Origin: Candidatus Kerfeldbacteria bacterium RIFOXYC2_FULL_38_9 | Lineage (GTDB): Bacteria; Patescibacteriota; Patescibacteriia; UBA9570; XYC2-FULL-38-9 | Reading direction: 5' to 3' | NCBI GenBank assembly: GCA_001818355.1 | Contig: MHKJ01000061.1 | Coordinates: 23,625-29,841 of the forward strand | Length of the DNA stretch: 6,217 nucleotides | Shown: positions 5,242-6,217 of the stretch, piece by piece | How the letters are laid out: each line of letters starts with the position of its first letter | How positions within the stretch are numbered: the stretch's first letter is position 1 | Made by a program: the position numbers and the translations under genes | Notes under the pieces: model-generated | Databases searched by the model: none | What the model was told of the DNA's origin: nothing | What the model saw: only the letters and a program-made list of their open reading frames with translations

Positions 5242-5791
5242 AAAGGGCGATGCCGGCAAAACCAGTTTGTATGGCGGCGCGCTTGTGTCCAAACATCACA
5301 AAAGAATTATGGCTTTGGGTCTAATTGATGAATTAAACGCTTTCTTAGGTTTTGCTTTAGCGGTACACAAAAAAAATGACGGAAAATTAAAAATCACCAG
5401 CATTATTGAAACTATTCAAAGTGATTTAATCATTATCGGCGCTCATCTATCTACCACTTACTCTGTGGACAACTTGCCCGATCATTTGCCGGAGCTTTCC
5501 CTAAAACAAATTGAGCAGTTAGAACAATGGATAGACCAATATGAAAAAGAATTACCAAAACTGAAAAACTTTATTCTGCCCGGAGGCGTACCCGGGGGCG
5601 CGGCACTGCATATCGCGCGCGCGGTATGTCGCCGAGCAGAACGAGTGGTGGTGGAACTTAATAATGAAGAAGGAGTGGAGCTTTTGCCTGCTTTGCTTAC
5701 TTACTTAAACCGTCTTTCCGATTTACTGTTTATGTTGGCACGCGCGGTAAATTTTGCCAATCACGCCGAAGAAAAAATTTGGAAAAAATAA
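5225..5791 (+). CDS. PduO-type ATP:cob(I)alamin adenosyltransferase
   Basis: This cytoplasmic enzyme transfers the 5'-deoxyadenosyl group of ATP to cob(I)alamin, making coenzyme B12. The 188-residue length is typical of the trimeric PduO/MMAB family. The N-terminal ATP-binding motif is YTKKGDAGKTSLYGG (4-18), followed by IDELNAFLG (34-42), FILPGG (116-121), then LHIARAVCRRAERVVV (128-143) and YLNRLSDLLFMLARAVN (160-176). R132, R136 and E139 line up with human MMAB R186, R190 and E193, residues altered in methylmalonic aciduria, so the active site looks intact. The ATG at 5225 gives the canonical N-terminus and lies inside the end of truB (17-base overlap), implying cotranscription and coupled translation. 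No ribosome site is visible. In CPR bacteria the usual consumer is a B12-dependent class II ribonucleotide reductase, but none is in this window. The stop is two bases from the convergent gene, with no terminator. Confidence 0.95.
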   Translation: MKIYTKKGDAGKTSLYGGALVSKHHKRIMALGLIDELNAFLGFALAVHKKNDGKLKITSIIETIQSDLIIIGAHLSTTYSVDNLPDHLPELSLKQIEQLEQWIDQYEKELPKLKNFILPGGVPGGAALHIARAVCRRAERVVVELNNEEGVELLPALLTYLNRLSDLLFMLARAVNFANHAEEKIWKK

Positions 5792-5793
5792 TT

Positions 5794-6217
5794 TTACTTC
5801 TGAGGCGGCCAATAATCTCCGGCCGAGTTGCCGTTGATGGCAAAACGCAAAGCTCTAATTTTATCATAATATTGTCCGTCGGAATTTTCCACGCGTACGG
5901 TATAAAAACCGGGCTGCATTTTGGTGTAGGGCAATTCCGCCACTAAAGAAATTTCACTTTCAACATAAGTATGCACGGCTTGATAGGGGCCAATCCAAAC
6001 CGTGGCGCCGTTGCGAAAATTTTTACCTTTAACTTGAATACCGGCAAAAGCGCCATTGGTAAACCAATTTTTCTCTACGCTTTGAGGAGTACTACTGCTA
6101 ATGTAAGGAGCAAGTTCGGTATAAGGCGCCGGAGCCGTAATGTCTATGGCGCGCAAAGTATCGTTAAATAATTCCGCCACTAACAACTTTTTTTTATTTA
6201 ACACCAGTAAACCTTTA
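5794..6217 (-). CDS. Surface-type protein with propeller-like blade and IPT/TIG-like domain, C-terminal part
   Basis: The frame is open from the right edge of the window to the stop at 5796-5794, giving 140 residues of the C-terminus. A GTG at 6204 is a possible start but is almost certainly internal: the residues before it (KGLLVL) continue directly into LNKKKLLVAELFNDTLRAID, which looks like one blade of an NHL/YVTN-type beta-propeller (compare 'LxVADxxNxxIRxID'). After a Pro-rich linker comes an IPT/TIG-like immunoglobulin fold: PYISSSTP, GIQVKGKNFRNGATVWIG, ELPYTKMQPGFYTVRVENSDGQ and a final strand ALRFAIN. Such domains occur in large extracellular proteins that bind sugars or other surface ligands. 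The protein ends with DYWPPQK and has no sortase signal or membrane anchor at this end. Its full length, signal peptide and function lie outside the window. It converges on the adenosyltransferase gene with a two-base gap. Confidence 0.75.
   Translation of the reverse strand, partial: KGLLVLNKKKLLVAELFNDTLRAIDITAPAPYTELAPYISSSTPQSVEKNWFTNGAFAGIQVKGKNFRNGATVWIGPYQAVHTYVESEISLVAELPYTKMQPGFYTVRVENSDGQYYDKIRALRFAINGNSAGDYWPPQK

Noticed and set aside
5805..5825. CGGCC/GGCCG inverted repeat near the convergent gene ends as a terminator
   Set aside because: It lies inside coding sequence, has a 10-base loop, and no U-run directly follows the stem in either direction.

Overview
The window looks like a piece of a small-genome, AT-rich bacterium of the Candidate Phyla Radiation (Patescibacteria). 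This placement is inference: it rests on AT-rich, lysine-rich coding sequence, very tight gene packing, scarce Shine-Dalgarno sites, and a familiar CPR gene mix (EamA and AI-2E permeases, a membrane-anchored DsbA-like protein, a short TruB, a YfhO-like membrane protein). No marker gene that would fix the lineage is present. TGA is used as a stop (end of the EamA gene at 976-978), so the genetic code is standard bacterial, not the TGA=Gly code of Gracilibacteria/SR1.

Layout. On the minus strand at the left, read right to left: an EamA permease (976-1893), a secreted cysteine-rich protein of unknown family (489-926), and one base later the N-terminus of a YfhO-like multi-pass membrane protein that runs off the left edge (1-487). 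A good promoter between the EamA gene and the cysteine-rich gene suggests the last two form their own transcript. The AI-2E family permease (2025-3071, plus) diverges from the EamA gene. It ends at a symmetric hairpin terminator (3075-3098) that also serves the convergent DUF4430 lipoprotein gene (3116-3556, minus).

The right half begins with a divergent control region (3557-3740). It holds two back-to-back sigma-70-type promoters and an exact tandem 10-bp repeat between their -35 boxes. Leftward it drives the DUF4430 lipoprotein, whose domain is the transcobalamin C-terminal-like fold. Rightward it drives a three-gene run: membrane-tethered DsbA/thioredoxin-like protein (3741-4511), tRNA pseudouridine-55 synthase TruB (4537-5241) and a PduO-type ATP:cob(I)alamin adenosyltransferase (5225-5791), the last two overlapping by 17 bases. 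At the right edge, convergent and only two bases away, is the C-terminal part of a large surface-type protein with an apparent beta-propeller blade and an IPT/TIG-like domain (5794-6217, minus, partial).

How they may fit together. The most interesting reading is that a transcobalamin-like lipoprotein and a corrinoid adenosyltransferase sit on the two arms of one divergent promoter region, which could be a minimal cobalamin capture-and-activation module. This is a hypothesis from domain identity and layout only. Otherwise the window is an ordinary mixture of transport, envelope and housekeeping genes. There are no RNA genes, CRISPR arrays, insertion sequences or gene-free stretches over 300 bases.
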